A DNA stretch of 64,000 nucleotides, taken from NCBI GenBank assembly GCA_023665085.1, contig JAMPEQ010000005.1, positions 117,299 to 181,298 on the forward strand, in the 5' to 3' direction. The notes under the pieces were generated by a model. The model worked only from the letters and a program-made list of their open reading frames with translations. It ran no database searches and was not told where the DNA came from. Source of the stretch: Bacteroides sp. (GTDB taxonomy: Bacteria > Bacillota > Clostridia > Oscillospirales > Acutalibacteraceae). Of this stretch, positions 62,438 to 64,000 are shown piece by piece. Position 1 is the first letter of the stretch. Every line of letters starts with the position of its first letter. The translations under genes and the position numbers were made by a program.

Positions 62438-62467
62438 TTGTAAAAAACAAATGGTACAAAAAAATTG

Positions 62468-62496
62468 TTGACAAGACTTGTACTATTTGATATAAT
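62468..62496 (+). promoter_or_regulatory. Promoter of rpsF-ssb-rpsR
   Basis: TTGACA, 17-bp spacer, TATAAT, both hexamers perfect. Leader ~75 nt. Confidence 0.93.
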
Positions 62497-62527
62497 ATCT
62501 AAGCCTTTAATTATAAAGGTAATCCTT

Positions 62528-62547
62528 GCCTATGCAAAGGCGTAGGC
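62528..62547 (+). promoter_or_regulatory. Leader hairpin of rpsF
   Basis: GCCTATGC / GCGTAGGC, an 8-bp stem with an AAAG loop, between the promoter and the S6 ribosome-binding site. The S6:S18 complex is known to autoregulate rpsF through leader hairpins; the conserved CCG bulge of that motif is not evident, so the link is tentative. Confidence 0.55.
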
Positions 62548-62575
62548 CACTAAGACCAGAAGGAGGTGCTTAAGA

Positions 62576-62866
62576 ATGGCATCAAGAAATTACGAAATCG
62601 TAATGGTTTTCTCTCTTTCAAACGGAGAGGATGCAGTTGAGCTTCTCAAAGAAAAGTTTTGTGAGCTCATCGAGAAGAATGGCACTCTTGGCGAAGTTGA
62701 AACATGGGGTAAGCGTAAGCTTGCATATCCTATCAACTACGAGAATGAGGGCTATTATATGGTTATCAACTTTACCAGCGATGAAAAATTCCCTGCAGAG
62801 CTTGACCGTATAATCAACATCACTGATGGTGTTCTTCGTTCACTTATCGTTGCTAAAGGCGAATAA
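62576..62866 (+). CDS. rpsF: 30S ribosomal protein S6
   Basis: 96 residues. RNYEIVMVFSL start, ETWGKRKLAYPINYENEGYYMVINF core and a RIINITDGVLRSLI end are diagnostic of S6, which binds S18 on the 30S platform. AGGAGG lies 9 bp before the ATG. Gene order rpsF-ssb-rpsR is conserved in Firmicutes; next start is 12 bp on. Confidence 0.98.
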   Translation: MASRNYEIVMVFSLSNGEDAVELLKEKFCELIEKNGTLGEVETWGKRKLAYPINYENEGYYMVINFTSDEKFPAELDRIINITDGVLRSLIVAKGE

Positions 62867-62878
62867 GGGGGAGTACAA

Positions 62879-63310
62879 ATGATTAACATGGTTGCACTCA
62901 TGGGGCGTCTTACCTATGAGCCTGAGCTTCGCACTACACCGTCAGGTGTATCAGTTCTTCGCTTCCAGATTGCATGTGACAGAAATTATCAGTCACAAGG
63001 TCAGGAAAGACAGGCTGATTTCATTGACTGTATTGCTTGGAGACAGAGAGCGGAATTTATTTCACGCTATTTTCACAAAGGTTCTATGATTGCTATCGAA
63101 GGTACAATTCAGACAAGTAATTATACCGACAAGGAAGGCAATAATAGAAAGCAGGTAGAAGTTGTTGCTAACAATGTATCATTCTGCGGCTCAAAGGCTG
63201 AGAGCGGTACAACTAACAACGCATTCTCACAGCCGGCACCAAGCTATGCTAGTGCTGACAATTCAGATTTTGAAGAGATCGTCGATGATGACGACGACCT
63301 ACCATTTTAA
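62879..63310 (+). CDS. ssb: Single-stranded DNA-binding protein
   Basis: 143 residues. An OB fold ([32 protein letters not shown] ... [29 protein letters not shown]), then a flexible Ser/Asn-rich linker and the acidic tip ending DDDDLPF, the partner-binding tail. Middle gene of the S6-SSB-S18 operon. Confidence 0.98.
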   Translation: MINMVALMGRLTYEPELRTTPSGVSVLRFQIACDRNYQSQGQERQADFIDCIAWRQRAEFISRYFHKGSMIAIEGTIQTSNYTDKEGNNRKQVEVVANNVSFCGSKAESGTTNNAFSQPAPSYASADNSDFEEIVDDDDDLPF

Positions 63311-63324
63311 AGGAGGAAACTATT

Positions 63325-63564
63325 ATGGCATACAATAAGCAAAACGGTCCTCGCAAGAGCCGTAAAAAAGTATGCGTTTTCTGTGTAGAAAAGGTTGAAG
63401 AAATCGACTACAAGGATGTTACAAGACTCAAGAGATTTGTTTCTGAAAGAGCAAAGATTCTTCCTCGTCGTGTAACAGGTACCTGTGCAAAGCACCAGAG
63501 AGAGCTTACAACAGCTATTAAGAGAGCAAGACACATTGCTATCTTACCTTATTCAGCTGACTAA
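63325..63564 (+). CDS. rpsR: 30S ribosomal protein S18
   Basis: 79 residues. [63 protein letters not shown] is the S18 signature. It keeps cysteines at CVFC and TCAKH, consistent with a zinc-binding type S18. GGAGG upstream. Last gene before a terminator. Confidence 0.98.
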   Translation: MAYNKQNGPRKSRKKVCVFCVEKVEEIDYKDVTRLKRFVSERAKILPRRVTGTCAKHQRELTTAIKRARHIAILPYSAD

Positions 63565-63580
63565 TGAAACTTATATTTAA

Positions 63581-63612
63581 AGACTTGTGCATTCGCACAA
63601 GTCTTTTTTTTT
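63581..63612 (+). terminator. Terminator of rpsF-ssb-rpsR
   Basis: AGACTTGTGC / GCACAAGTCT perfect 10-bp stem with a 4-nt loop, followed by a run of seven T beyond the stem. Confidence 0.95.
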
Positions 63613-63657
63613 GTAATATAAAAAGAAAAGGAGTGACAGGGATAGCATTCCCTCCAA

Positions 63658-63930
63658 TTATATTTTTGAACTTTTATAAATTTCAATTCCGCATCTTAAG
63701 CCTAATTTGAAACCTTCTATTTCAGCTCTTTTAATTAGTGGATCAACATCATTTGAATAATCTTCAAATATAATTGAAAGCCTTTCTCTTGCTTGACTAT
63801 CATCCTTAAGCAATGACTTATAGTTGATTTCCTTATTCATTAAGCCCACATACATCGTGTCGTATTCTTCGTTTCTGAAATAATAGCTAAGATTAAAATC
63901 TTCGCTTAATATTTTATCCAATAAATCCAT
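63658..63930 (-). CDS. Small protein of unknown function (DUF6809-like)
   Basis: 90 residues with AAAGGAGAGAG before the ATG. Starts MDLLDKILSEDFNLSYYF and ends GFKLGLRCGIEIYKSSK. The helical make-up and the FxLGLRxG(I/A) ending resemble small clostridial proteins of the DUF6809 type (from memory), often found near mobile or accessory regions. No enzyme motif, membrane helix or signal peptide. It is the only minus-strand gene at this end; its neighbours beyond the window are not visible. Confidence 0.7.
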   Translation of the reverse strand: MDLLDKILSEDFNLSYYFRNEEYDTMYVGLMNKEINYKSLLKDDSQARERLSIIFEDYSNDVDPLIKRAEIEGFKLGLRCGIEIYKSSKI

Positions 63931-64000
63931 AATCTCTCTCCTTTAAAATAAAAAATGCGCAGTTGAAATGAAAGAGTAAAATAAAAGTAGACACAAAAAA

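Overview
The window reads as a chromosomal segment of a low-GC, Gram-positive strict anaerobe, most likely a gut ruminococcus-type member of the Oscillospiraceae/Ruminococcaceae. The grounds are the anaerobic (class III) ribonucleotide reductase, the Firmicutes-type gene orders (rimP-nusA-ylxR-ylxQ-infB-rbfA-nrnA-truB-ribF and rpsF-ssb-rpsR), very large secreted proteins with type I-like dockerin and cohesin-like modules, two alpha-galactosidases, and sigma-A-like promoters with 17-bp spacers. The species is an inference; no rRNA or tRNA gene was seen.

Layout. (1) 1-4172, minus strand: a tightly overlapping operon of Nudix hydrolase, small membrane exporter, nucleotidyltransferase-fold protein and a membrane-anchored GH27 alpha-galactosidase cut by the window edge. 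(2) 4429-25915: the most distinctive part. Two giant secreted proteins (about 2808 and 2239 residues) are transcribed divergently from an 843-bp control region, followed by a 384-residue cohesin-like/X-module/dockerin protein, a 1262-residue cohesin-like protein with Cys/His-rich repeats (four copies of a 150-bp unit, identical but for one base), a 36-residue peptide and a strong terminator. (3) 25948-32432: a multi-hairpin dispersed repeat, a yybP-ykoY-type (Mn2+) riboswitch in front of a P-type cation ATPase, a second copy of the repeat, then nrdD-nrdG behind tandem NrdR-like boxes. (4) 32527-34369, minus: a truncated HAD gene, a HIT protein, and rpsI/rplM. (5) 34483-38834: a small conserved protein, then metF, a free-standing MetH reactivation domain, metH lacking that domain, and an Rrf2 regulator overlapping metH. 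(6) 38901-44235: the third repeat copy (inverted and shortened), metallophosphoesterase, short CDF transporter, YetF-like protein, and an ArsR-regulated His-rich Zn/Cd/Co-type ATPase with a clear operator. (7) 44366-50013: GH36 alpha-galactosidase, class II FBP aldolase, an HMGL-like aldolase with a palindromic promoter, and a YkpA-type ABC-F protein. (8) 50118-54128: rpe, two envelope proteins and mgtE. (9) 54153-63612: the translation and ribosome-maturation operon and the rpsF operon, then a small unknown minus-strand gene.

How the parts may work together: the GH27 and GH36 enzymes, FBP aldolase and Rpe fit growth on plant alpha-galactosides. The dockerin and cohesin-like proteins suggest an extracellular assembly, but none of the visible modules in that locus is a glycoside hydrolase, so its role may be adhesive or structural. 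Two metal exporters (one riboswitch-controlled, one ArsR-controlled), a CDF protein and MgtE make the middle of the window rich in metal homeostasis.

Most gene names rest on motifs and domain order read directly from the translations; no database search was possible. The best candidates for something undescribed are the giant-protein locus with its shared helical module, and the 120-150 bp four-hairpin dispersed element.
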